Part shown: positions 46,444 to 54,432 of the stretch, piece by piece
Layout: every line of letters starts with the position of its first letter
Numbering within the stretch: position 1 is the first letter of the stretch
From: JAUYMM01 sp049301455
GTDB taxonomy: Bacteria > Patescibacteriota > Microgenomatia > UBA8517
Direction of reading: 5' to 3'
DNA: 56,120 nucleotides
Assembly (NCBI GenBank): GCA_049301455.1
Contig: JBAQKY010000022.1
Span: forward strand, 1-56,120
Notes under the pieces: generated by a model
The model's database searches: none
Told to the model about the DNA's origin: nothing
Seen by the model: the letters and a program-made list of their open reading frames with translations, nothing else
Position numbers and translations under genes: made by a program

Positions 46444-48942
46444 TTAGCACTCGCTATGTCCACAGGCATGGCATTTTGAGCAACCTTCTTCAAAAACTAA
46501 TGCTCCTGCTCCACAACTTGGGCATATATCTCCAACTTTTTCTTTTGTAGCATGAAGGAATAAACTATCTTGTTGTTCCTTTGTTGTTGATGGAACTGAT
46601 GCAATTACTTCAGTTTGTTCATTTCCTTTTTTTTCTTCATACACCCCAAAGACATTTGGACTATTGTGGTAGCCATTGATTCCAAAGTTGTAATGTACTG
46701 AAAGAGCACCTGCTACTGCATCTGGAAGGGATTTAATTTTTGTTGGTCCAAAACCAATTGATCTTCTTCCTCCAATACCTGAAAGTTGGTCTGCAAATTC
46801 TCTTGCTTTTTCTCTTGCTGAGACGCTACCTCTAAACTTTAAGGCAGTTGAGATTGTTCTTCCCATAGCTTCAGCCATTGCAGCAACATCTGATCCTGCT
46901 TTACCAACGTTTACAAAAACTTCTAATGGATCACCGTTTTCATCTTCGTTGATTGTTATAAATGCAGTACCAACTGGTGTATTCATTCTGTAAGTTGAAC
47001 CAGAAACTCTGTATGGTCTTTGTCTTATTGGTTCTTCAACTACTGGTTGTACTACAACTACTTCTTCTTTTTTCGCTTCTCCATTTTTTGTTCCTATATT
47101 TAAGACTTGGACATCTTTACAGCCATCTCTAAAGACTGTTATACCTTTACAACCTGTATCCCAAGCCTCAAGATATGCTTTCTTAATATCCTCTGGAGTT
47201 ACAGAGTTATCCATGTTTATGGTTTTACTAACTGCATTTTCTGTATATTTTTGGAATGCTGCTTGAGTTCTAATATGCCATGTTGGAGTTATTTCTTGAG
47301 CTGTTCCAAAAACTTGTCTTATATCTTCTGGTAATTCATTAATCCCTCTAACTATTCCTACTTCACCAATCTTATTCATAAATTCTTCACTCCATAGATT
47401 TCTTGATTTTAAAACCTCTTCAAACTTTGGGTTAACAAATGTCATTTTTCTGTCCAAATGTTTATCTTTAACAATATGTTGGAAAGCTATCGCAAATAGT
47501 GGCTCGCATCCAGATGAACTACCTGCAATTATTGATATTGTTCCTGTTGGTGCAATTGTTGTTACTGTAGAGTTTCTGCGTGGTGTTTGATCTTTATATA
47601 TTGAACCTTCAAACATTGGAAAAGCTCCTCTAATTTTTGCAAGTCTTTGTGTCTCTGCAACAGCTTCATCATTTATTGTCTTCATGACTTTCTCAGCCAA
47701 TGTTAGAGCTTCTTCTGAATCATATGGAATACCAAGCTCAAGAAGCATATCTGCCCAACCACCAATTCCAAGTCCTATTCTTCTAATACCAAAGACAGTA
47801 TTTCTAATTTGTTGTAATGGATATGGATTAACCTCAATAACATTATCTAAAAACCTGACTCCTTGCCTCGATATTTCTTTTAGACCCTCCCAATCCACTT
47901 CTCCATTTTTAACAAAATATGTTAAAAATATTGATCCTAAGTTACAGGCATCAAAAGGATAAAGTGGTTGTTCTCCACATGGGTTAGTTGCTTCAATTTC
48001 TCCAATTACTGGTACTGGATTTGCAGTACTGTCATTAATCTTGTCTATGAAAATAAGTCCTGGATCTCCTGTTCTCCATGCGCCATCTGCAATTTCATCA
48101 AACACTTTTTTAGCAGATAATTTGCCTGCAACTTCTTTGGTTTTTGGATTGATAAGATCATAATCCTGATCTTTTTTATAAGCATCCATAAATTTATCTG
48201 TTAAGGCAACTGAGATATTGAAGTTTGTTATACCCCCTGCTTCCTTACAGTGAATAAATTCCATAACATCAGGATGATCAACACGGAGTATTCCCATGTT
48301 TGCTCCTCTTCTTTTTCCTCCCTGTTTGACTTCATTAGTTGCTGCATCAAAAATTCTCATGAATGAAATTGGGCCAGATGCTGTTCCGCTTGATGTTTTA
48401 ACAAGTGATCCTGACGGTCTAAGCCTTGTAAATGAAAATCCTGTACCACCGCCAGTTTTATGAATTATTGCCTGATATTTAAGTGCATCAAATATCCCCT
48501 CCATCGAATCTTCTACAGGGAGAACAAAACAAGCAGAATATTGTAGACCATTACCAGTTCCTGCATTCATCAATGTTGGGGAATTTGGCAAGAATTTTCG
48601 AGAAACCATCATTTCATAAAATTCTCTTGCCGATTTCATTACATCTTTTTTAGTAGCTCCCCATCTAGCTTCACTTGAGGCAACTTCCCATGCAACTCTC
48701 CACATAACTTCATCTGGTGTTTCGATTGGGTTTAAGTCAGCGTCCTTTACTAAGTATCTTTCTTTTAAAACTTTTAAAGCTTGCTCAGTCCAATCACCTT
48801 TTGGCAAATCAGTTGGCAGGGCAGGTCTTAAGCCAACCTTTTTGTCAATTTCAGATTTTATCTCTTTATAACTTGGAGCAGCATAATCTTCAAAGCGAAG
48901 ACCGCTTTTTGTCTTTAAACTTTTTTTCATTTTAATAGTCAT
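46444..48942 (-). CDS. nrdJ: Adenosylcobalamin-dependent (class II) ribonucleotide reductase
   Basis: 832 residues. The class II catalytic barrel has PNSPTLMNAGTGNGLQYSACFVLP, HKTGGGTGFSFTRLRPSG, NPCGEQPLYPFDACNLGS and the finger-loop block ITPTWHIRTQAAFQKYTENAVSKTINM, with the radical-site Cys in the NPCGE region. The C-terminus ends in a Cys-rich ribbon (CPSCGAGALVFEEGCSKCHACGHSEC), which carries the reducing thiols. It makes deoxyribonucleotides with coenzyme B12 and without oxygen-dependent radical formation. nrdR overlaps it by 4 nt upstream. Confidence 0.96.
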   Translation of the reverse strand: MTIKMKKSLKTKSGLRFEDYAAPSYKEIKSEIDKKVGLRPALPTDLPKGDWTEQALKVLKERYLVKDADLNPIETPDEVMWRVAWEVASSEARWGATKKDVMKSAREFYEMMVSRKFLPNSPTLMNAGTGNGLQYSACFVLPVEDSMEGIFDALKYQAIIHKTGGGTGFSFTRLRPSGSLVKTSSGTASGPISFMRIFDAATNEVKQGGKRRGANMGILRVDHPDVMEFIHCKEAGGITNFNISVALTDKFMDAYKKDQDYDLINPKTKEVAGKLSAKKVFDEIADGAWRTGDPGLIFIDKINDSTANPVPVIGEIEATNPCGEQPLYPFDACNLGSIFLTYFVKNGEVDWEGLKEISRQGVRFLDNVIEVNPYPLQQIRNTVFGIRRIGLGIGGWADMLLELGIPYDSEEALTLAEKVMKTINDEAVAETQRLAKIRGAFPMFEGSIYKDQTPRRNSTVTTIAPTGTISIIAGSSSGCEPLFAIAFQHIVKDKHLDRKMTFVNPKFEEVLKSRNLWSEEFMNKIGEVGIVRGINELPEDIRQVFGTAQEITPTWHIRTQAAFQKYTENAVSKTINMDNSVTPEDIKKAYLEAWDTGCKGITVFRDGCKDVQVLNIGTKNGEAKKEEVVVVQPVVEEPIRQRPYRVSGSTYRMNTPVGTAFITINEDENGDPLEVFVNVGKAGSDVAAMAEAMGRTISTALKFRGSVSAREKAREFADQLSGIGGRRSIGFGPTKIKSLPDAVAGALSVHYNFGINGYHNSPNVFGVYEEKKGNEQTEVIASVPSTTKEQQDSLFLHATKEKVGDICPSCGAGALVFEEGCSKCHACGHSEC

Positions 48943-49385
48943 ATGTTTTTTGATATTATTTTTTCAAAATCTTCTAAGTCTTCAAACTGTAAATAAACGC
49001 TTGCAAACCTGAGCCATGCTACTTTATCAATTTTCTTTAATCGCTTTAAAATCTCACCGCCAATTACTTTACTTGGCACTTCTTCTTTTTCAGCTTTTAG
49101 CAGTTCTCTTTCAACTTCATCTGCTGTTTCATTTACTAAATCTAATGAAACTGGTCTTTTTTCAATTGATCTTAATATTCCTCTTTTAACTTTCTCTTTA
49201 TCAAAAGGTTCTCTTTTACCATCTCTCTTGATTACCCAAAGCACAGATGTCTTAACTGACTCATGTGTAGTAAATCTCTTCCCACATTTACCACACTCTC
49301 TTCTCCTTCTCATTCCATGACCATCTTCACTTGTTCTAGATTCTAGAACCTGTGTTTCTTTGGTATTACAAAATGGACATTTCAT
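48939..49385 (-). CDS. nrdR: Transcriptional repressor NrdR
   Basis: 148 residues, of normal length. The N-terminal zinc ribbon is MKCPFCNTKETQVLESR ... RRRECGKCGKRFTTHE, followed by the ATP-cone (VIKRDGKREPFDKEKVKRGILRSIEKRPV). It binds NrdR boxes before ribonucleotide reductase genes according to ATP/dATP level. It heads nrdR-nrdJ and overlaps nrdJ by 4 nt, so it controls its own operon. SD AAAGG lies 7 nt before ATG 49385. Confidence 0.95.
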   Translation of the reverse strand: MKCPFCNTKETQVLESRTSEDGHGMRRRRECGKCGKRFTTHESVKTSVLWVIKRDGKREPFDKEKVKRGILRSIEKRPVSLDLVNETADEVERELLKAEKEEVPSKVIGGEILKRLKKIDKVAWLRFASVYLQFEDLEDFEKIISKNI

Positions 49386-49451
49386 ATGTGCCTTTAATTT
49401 TCACAGGTGAAAGCGAAAAACGCTATCACTAGTAACAGTAGACATAATCTA

Positions 49452-49489
49452 ACACTAGGGGTAGAGAGTCAACTACTAACTTTTAGTGA
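49452..49489 (-). promoter_or_regulatory. Candidate nrdR promoter with NrdR-box-like sites
   Basis: Leftward -35 TTGACT (49467-49472) has a -10-like ATTATG about 18 bp further on. ACACTAGGGGTAGAGA (49452-49467) keeps one perfect half of the NrdR box ACACTA...TAGTGT, and a TTAGTG-containing site follows at about 22 bp (49474-49489). The fit to the consensus is partial. Confidence 0.4.
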
Positions 49490-49601
49490 CAAACTATATC
49501 ACCTTCATGCCTATACAGATTCATTAAAAATGATTTTAAAATTGCTCGCGTTAATTTTACGGAAAATGGGTAAGAGGAGGACAAAAAAGATGAGTAACTA
49601 A

Positions 49602-50234
49602 CTAGTTCGAGTCAAATGGGTTTGTTGGTGGAACCATACCTTTTGAGAGCATGTGCTCCTTCACTTTTGTATATGTTTCCTTTGAATAACTTAATGTTTT
49701 AATTACTTGAGGTCTTAAATCTTCGGGAGTTATTGGAAGTATTTCATTTTCAATTACTTCCCTGTGTTTAAGTGAAGACAAACCAATTTTTTTGTATAAT
49801 TCAGTATCTTCAGCCATTCCCAATTCTGCTAATTCTAGATACTTCTCTGCTTTGGTTAGTGTTATGAGACCTAAGTCTGGTTTGTTGTTTTTAAAAAGTT
49901 CAATTGAAGAATTAAGTCGTTTGTCTGAGAAAAGGAGGTAAAGTTCTGCCTTTTTATCTTTATTAAAGGTTAATGTATACCACACCCTGTCTCTAATAGC
50001 CTTTGCATACCATAATGGATTATCTGGACCTACTTTACCTGGATATGCAAGTTGATAATCAATTTTTACATTACTTTCAGCTTCTACTTTTTCAGATAAA
50101 ACCATTGGAGAATATGTGTATGTTGGTGTGGCTATGCGAAGAAATGAGACCGAAAGTATGGTAAATGCAATAAATATTGTTACAGTTGTGAGTGCAATAT
50201 TTCCTTTTTCTTTATCCATGGTTGCCAATTTCAT
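49602..50234 (-). CDS. DUF5667-like anchored protein
   Basis: 210 residues from ATG 50234 (a TTG at 50258 would extend the frame). A membrane helix (about residues 10-34) is followed by an extracellular part with LAYPGKVGPDNPLWYAKAIRDRVWYTLTFNKDKKAELYLLFSDKRL, the DUF5667 signature, and then helices (LITLTKAEKYLELAELG). The function is unknown, but the family is frequent in CPR and actinobacterial surface proteins. The -10 TACAAT ends 6 nt before ATG 50234, which decides the start. Confidence 0.82.
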   Translation of the reverse strand: MKLATMDKEKGNIALTTVTIFIAFTILSVSFLRIATPTYTYSPMVLSEKVEAESNVKIDYQLAYPGKVGPDNPLWYAKAIRDRVWYTLTFNKDKKAELYLLFSDKRLNSSIELFKNNKPDLGLITLTKAEKYLELAELGMAEDTELYKKIGLSSLKHREVIENEILPITPEDLRPQVIKTLSYSKETYTKVKEHMLSKGMVPPTNPFDSN

Positions 50235-50276
50235 TGGGTAATTGTAATTGTATAACAATGGGTCAACAGGTGCAAA

Positions 50277-50915
50277 TTACCTAAATAATATTATTGGCCA
50301 TTGCCAAAGGACATGGAGAAGAATTGGAGAAACTATATTTTTTGTTCTGGCAAAGACAAAGGCACTCCCTATTCCAAAGATTGCAGTTAAAACAAGATAA
50401 GTAACTGCTGCAGTAAAATCAAGTTTCCAAACAAATATTGTAATTGGAACATGGATCATTGCCCAAAAGACGCTGGTTAAAAGGTTTGCATATACTTCAT
50501 TTTTAATGAAATTTAAAACTCTAGTAAAAATATATCCTCTAAATGCAAGCTCTTCTGAGATTGCTGTAGCAAATGATAATCCTAATGCTGGTAGAAGTGG
50601 CAAATTACCAATGTTTGCACCTAAATTAAATTGACCACCATATTTTACAAAATTAATAATCAAAGCTTCCATTACAAAGAAAGCTCCAAGACCTAATGCA
50701 TAATAAACTGCAGGAAACAAACCTTTAGTAGTAATTCCAATTGAATCTAATGTTTGCCTCTCTTTTTTGACCAAGTAAAGCACAGGAAGAATCCAAACAA
50801 TTGGCTTTATAAATAATTCCTCAATTGGTTCTGGAAGTTGAAAAAGAAACCTGTAAAAGCCCCAAACAATCAATAAATATACTGCTAAATAAACTGCTCT
50901 TTTAAAATTAGTCAT
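50277..50915 (-). CDS. CPBP-family intramembrane protease
   Basis: 212 residues with about six membrane helices and the three Abi/CPBP motifs: EELAFRG (EExxxR), FWAMIHVP (with His) and ILLHVLWQWP (with His). These form a glutamate-type metal-dependent protease site in the membrane. The substrate is not known; roles in prenyl-protein or peptide processing are proposed in the family. It stands alone, with a -10 TACTAT ending about 10 nt before ATG 50915. Confidence 0.93.
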   Translation of the reverse strand: MTNFKRAVYLAVYLLIVWGFYRFLFQLPEPIEELFIKPIVWILPVLYLVKKERQTLDSIGITTKGLFPAVYYALGLGAFFVMEALIINFVKYGGQFNLGANIGNLPLLPALGLSFATAISEELAFRGYIFTRVLNFIKNEVYANLLTSVFWAMIHVPITIFVWKLDFTAAVTYLVLTAIFGIGSAFVFARTKNIVSPILLHVLWQWPIILFR

Positions 50916-50936
50916 TCTGGTATTAATAGTATCACA

Positions 50937-51446
50937 TCAATTAATTTTGCACCCCTCAAAGGCTTTATCCATAGCCTCAATTATCTGTTTTATTTTGTTT
51001 TCTGCTTCTTCAAACGATACGGCTCTTTTTTCATCAGGAAACCAATGAAAAACAACATTTCTACCATTTGTCCATGCATCCCAAAGTATATCTGCAAGCT
51101 CTTTACCACCACAGTGCGATACTATCTTATCGTAGACACTTTCATTTTCTCTGTATCTTTTGTCTAAAAACGGATTTAGAGCTTTTCCAATTCTAAAACG
51201 TTTTCCACGATAATCCTCATCTGTAATAAAACCCATGTCAAAAAATACCTTTTTAAGATAACCTTCATATGCTTTAGCAGCTGGAAAAACTATGAATGAA
51301 TAGTCGTGAAAGACTTTACTTCCAGATGGTAAATCCCCTCCCCAACTACGAACCACATTTGCAAGAAATTCAGAAGCAACAAGAAGTTCTTGTAAATCCT
51401 CTTCTATATAATGCCACCAAAGTTTTTTTTCTAGGTTAAGATCCAT
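50937..51446 (-). CDS. HEPN-like / RNase toxin-like protein
   Basis: 169 residues, all-helical. The core YEGYLKKVFFDMGFITDEDYRGKRFRIGKALNPFLDKRYR and the later motif GRNVVFHW give R-x4-H, like the catalytic motif of HEPN ribonucleases. I recall similar proteins in CPR genomes being labelled RnlA-like toxins, but I could not check, and no antitoxin gene is adjacent. A -10 TATAAC ends 8 nt before ATG 51446. Function inferred from the motif only. Confidence 0.65.
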   Translation of the reverse strand: MDLNLEKKLWWHYIEEDLQELLVASEFLANVVRSWGGDLPSGSKVFHDYSFIVFPAAKAYEGYLKKVFFDMGFITDEDYRGKRFRIGKALNPFLDKRYRENESVYDKIVSHCGGKELADILWDAWTNGRNVVFHWFPDEKRAVSFEEAENKIKQIIEAMDKAFEGCKIN

Positions 51447-51479
51447 ATATCAATGTTATAATATATCTATCACCACAGT

Positions 51480-53696
51480 ATGAAGGCTTTTTTCACAAAA
51501 ATCAAAACGCATTTATCATCTGAGTACAACAGAAAGAGAGTTGTTTTTTTTGCAGTACTAATTTCATTCTCTCTTTGGCTTTTCTGGGGTATTCCACTTC
51601 CTACAAAACTATCCTCCCCTGACATTCCAGTATCCACAAAGTTATTTGATAGAAATGGCAATTTAATATATGAAATTTATGCAGATACAAGAAGAAGCCC
51701 AGTTGAGCTTGAATCACTGCCTGATTATATAAAAAATGCCACGATAGCAATTGAAGATAAAGACTTTTACAAACACTACGGTTTTTCTTTTACAGGTATA
51801 GCTCGCGCAGCTTGGAAAATAGTAACCAGGGGTAAAATTGAGGGAGGATCAACACTTACACAACAACTTGTCAAAAATGCGCTACTCTCTCCTGAAAGAA
51901 CAATCAGAAGAAAGGCAAGAGAATTCTTTTTAACAATGGTTGTTGAAGGAATATATTCGAAAAACCAAATTTTAGAAATGTATTTAAACCAAATTCCATA
52001 TGGGTCAACTGCCTACGGAATTGAATCTGCAAGTGAACTATATTTTAAAAAACCTGCAAAAGATTTAAGTTTAGCTGAGGCTACACTTTTAGCAGGACTT
52101 CCACAAAGCCCAACAAGATATTCCCCATTTGGAGCAAGACCAGAACTAGCAAAAGAAAGGCAAAAAGAAGTTCTAAATCAAATGGTTGCAAATGAATTTT
52201 TGACCCAAGAGGAAGCAGACAAAGCCTACGAAGAAAAAATTGTATATGCAGAGATTAAAGCTCCTGTTGCTCCTCACTTTGCCCTTTGGGTCAAAGATCA
52301 ACTAGTTGAAAAGTATGGAGAAAAAATGGTTGAACAAGGTGGACTCCGTGTCACAACAACACTTGATCTAGACCTTCAAACTTATGCACAACAGCAAGTT
52401 GCAACAGAGGTGGCAAAACTAACAAAACAAAAAGTTGGAAATGGTGCAGCGCTTATCACACACCCATCAACTGGTGAAATATTGGCCATGGTTGGAAGCA
52501 AAGATTATTTTGCAACAGATGAGGATGGAAAAGTAAATGTCATACTTGCCAAAAGACAACCTGGATCCTCAATTAAACCATTAAATTATGCACTTGGAAT
52601 TAAGGATAAAAAGATAACTGCAGCAACTTCATTTGCAGACGTTGCGACTTGTTTCTCAGTTTTAGGTCAATCGCTTTATTGTCCAAAAAATTATGATGGA
52701 ACCTATCATGGATTAACACAAACAAGATTTGCGTTGGGTAACTCATTTAATATACCAGCAGTTAAAATATTAGCCTTAAATGGAATTGATAATTTTATTA
52801 ACTTCGCCAGAAATATGGGACTGACGACTCTTGAAGATCCATCAAGATATGGATTATCCTTAACACTTGGTGGTGGTGAAGTCAGACCGTATGATATGGC
52901 AGTTGCCTTTGGTGTTTTTGCAAATGATGGAATAAAAGAGGATTTAATTGCAGTTACTAAGATCGAAGATTGGAAAGGTAAAGTTTTAGAAGAAGTTAAA
53001 CTATCTGACAAAAAGCTTTCTGGAGAAAAGGTCTTGGATGTCGGTACGACTTTTTTAATTTCTCACATGCTACATGACAACAATGCCAGAACCCAAGCCT
53101 TTGGTCCATCTAGCTTTTTAAATGTTAAAGGACATCCTGAAGTATCTGTTAAAACAGGAACAACAAACGACAGAAAAGATAACTGGACAATTGGTTACAC
53201 TAAACAAATAGTTGCAGTTGTCTGGGTTGGAAACAATGACAATACTTCAATGAGTGGTGCAGTTTCAGGTGTTTCTGGTGCATCCCCTATTTGGAACAAA
53301 ATAATTAAATACGCATTAGATAAATCAGAAAAAGGTGAATATGACAAAGATGATGATGGACATTCATGGCCACTACAGCCTGAAGAAGTTGTAGGAGCAT
53401 CAATTTGTGCAGACACAGGAGGTGCAATACCATCAGGCGATCCAAACAACCCAGGTTGCCCAGCAAGGTTTGAATATTTCTTGGCAGGAACTGTTCCAAC
53501 AACTTCAAATGTAGTTTCACAAGACTTACTTATTTTTAAGGATACTGGCCAAGTTGCAAATTCTGACGCTACTCCTGAACAGGTAGAACCACAGAATAAA
53601 CCGGTTTACACTGACCCAACTGGCGGAATTTATTGTCTAACTTGCCCAATATCATCTTCCTCTGCAACAATCAGATATCCACTTAAAAACAATTAA
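51480..53696 (+). CDS. Class A penicillin-binding protein (PBP1A-like)
   Basis: 738 residues. A membrane anchor (about 21-38) is followed by the GT51 transglycosylase domain with the catalytic Glu in IAIEDKDFYKH, then RGKIEGGSTLTQQLVKN and the motif NQIPYGSTAYGIE. The transpeptidase has SxxK in PGSSIKPLNYA, SxN in NSFNIPA, and KTG in SVKTGTTND. It polymerises and cross-links peptidoglycan outside the membrane. TATAAT lies at 51457-51462. A second such gene starts 0.7 kb downstream. Confidence 0.95.
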   Translation: MKAFFTKIKTHLSSEYNRKRVVFFAVLISFSLWLFWGIPLPTKLSSPDIPVSTKLFDRNGNLIYEIYADTRRSPVELESLPDYIKNATIAIEDKDFYKHYGFSFTGIARAAWKIVTRGKIEGGSTLTQQLVKNALLSPERTIRRKAREFFLTMVVEGIYSKNQILEMYLNQIPYGSTAYGIESASELYFKKPAKDLSLAEATLLAGLPQSPTRYSPFGARPELAKERQKEVLNQMVANEFLTQEEADKAYEEKIVYAEIKAPVAPHFALWVKDQLVEKYGEKMVEQGGLRVTTTLDLDLQTYAQQQVATEVAKLTKQKVGNGAALITHPSTGEILAMVGSKDYFATDEDGKVNVILAKRQPGSSIKPLNYALGIKDKKITAATSFADVATCFSVLGQSLYCPKNYDGTYHGLTQTRFALGNSFNIPAVKILALNGIDNFINFARNMGLTTLEDPSRYGLSLTLGGGEVRPYDMAVAFGVFANDGIKEDLIAVTKIEDWKGKVLEEVKLSDKKLSGEKVLDVGTTFLISHMLHDNNARTQAFGPSSFLNVKGHPEVSVKTGTTNDRKDNWTIGYTKQIVAVVWVGNNDNTSMSGAVSGVSGASPIWNKIIKYALDKSEKGEYDKDDDGHSWPLQPEEVVGASICADTGGAIPSGDPNNPGCPARFEYFLAGTVPTTSNVVSQDLLIFKDTGQVANSDATPEQVEPQNKPVYTDPTGGIYCLTCPISSSSATIRYPLKNN

Positions 53697-53719
53697 ATCT
53701 AGGTGTATACTTTTTGTGT

Positions 53720-54388
53720 ATGGATGAAACCAACCCAGCCCAAACAATAGTGACAACCCCACAGGTAGTTGAGCAACCAAAACAAAACAATTTTTTAATA
53801 ATTTTATTGTCTACATTGTTAGTAATTTCAGTTTCCATATCAGGTTTCTTTGCATACCAAACACAAAAATTAGTTAAAGAATTACAAGGAATTAGAGATG
53901 TAAAAGAAATAGTAGACACGACCGAACCAGTTGCAACAACAAGCTCAGAAGTTGACCCAACTACAGACTGGAAAACATACACAAATGATAAATTTAATTT
54001 TTCCTTTAAATATCCAAAAGAAATGAGTTATCTTTACGATCAAAGCGACCAATATGTTGAAAATGGCATAAGTAATGCAATGATTTTAGTCCAAAATTTT
54101 GATGGTACTAAACCTAGGGCAGAAACCAAGAATGATTTGCAAATTGTAGTTTATATTTCAAATAAGTCAGGTGCTTTTAATCTTGAGGATCCGCAAGGAG
54201 AGAAAACAGACATAACTATAAACGGAGTTAAGGCAACTAAATCTTATACGACTCAGAAATTGGTATTAGTACCAACAATATTTTTCCAAAGTTCGCCAAA
54301 CAAAATTGCAATTCAGCTTTCAAACCCAGACTCAACAAACAAGCTTTGGTTTGACCAAATTGTTTCCACTTTCAAGTTTATGAAATAA
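53720..54388 (+). CDS. Membrane-anchored protein between two PBP genes
   Basis: 222 residues from ATG 53720 (the frame is open to a TTG at 53714). A short N-terminus and one membrane helix (about 22-42) lead to an extracellular domain with DWKTYTNDKFNFSFKYPKEMSYLYDQ and ending DQIVSTFKFMK. The same overall design as the 969-1607 gene suggests a shared, PsbP-like fold. TATACT (53706-53711) ends 8 nt before the ATG. It may be an envelope protein accompanying the PBPs. Confidence 0.75.
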   Translation: MDETNPAQTIVTTPQVVEQPKQNNFLIILLSTLLVISVSISGFFAYQTQKLVKELQGIRDVKEIVDTTEPVATTSSEVDPTTDWKTYTNDKFNFSFKYPKEMSYLYDQSDQYVENGISNAMILVQNFDGTKPRAETKNDLQIVVYISNKSGAFNLEDPQGEKTDITINGVKATKSYTTQKLVLVPTIFFQSSPNKIAIQLSNPDSTNKLWFDQIVSTFKFMK

Positions 54389-54420
54389 TATTTTCATACC
54401 CAATTTTTAATTTTCTTTGG

Positions 54421-54426
54421 TACAAT
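54421..54426 (+). promoter_or_regulatory. -10 of the second PBP gene
   Basis: TACAAT ends 6 nt before GTG 54433, the spacing seen at many other starts in the window. No clear -35. Confidence 0.55.
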
Positions 54427-54432
54427 CAGTCT

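Noticed and set aside
49386..49480. Cobalamin riboswitch before nrdR-nrdJ
   Set aside because: A B12-dependent enzyme made this worth checking, but the leader is too short and I see no B12-box-like conserved core.
49407..49601. Plus-strand ORF from a GTG, ending in MGKRRTKKMSN with an SD-like GAGGAGG near its end
   Set aside because: It overlaps the nrdR promoter region and has no promoter or family. The SD-like run precedes only an ATG followed by two codons and a stop. Kept only as a curiosity.
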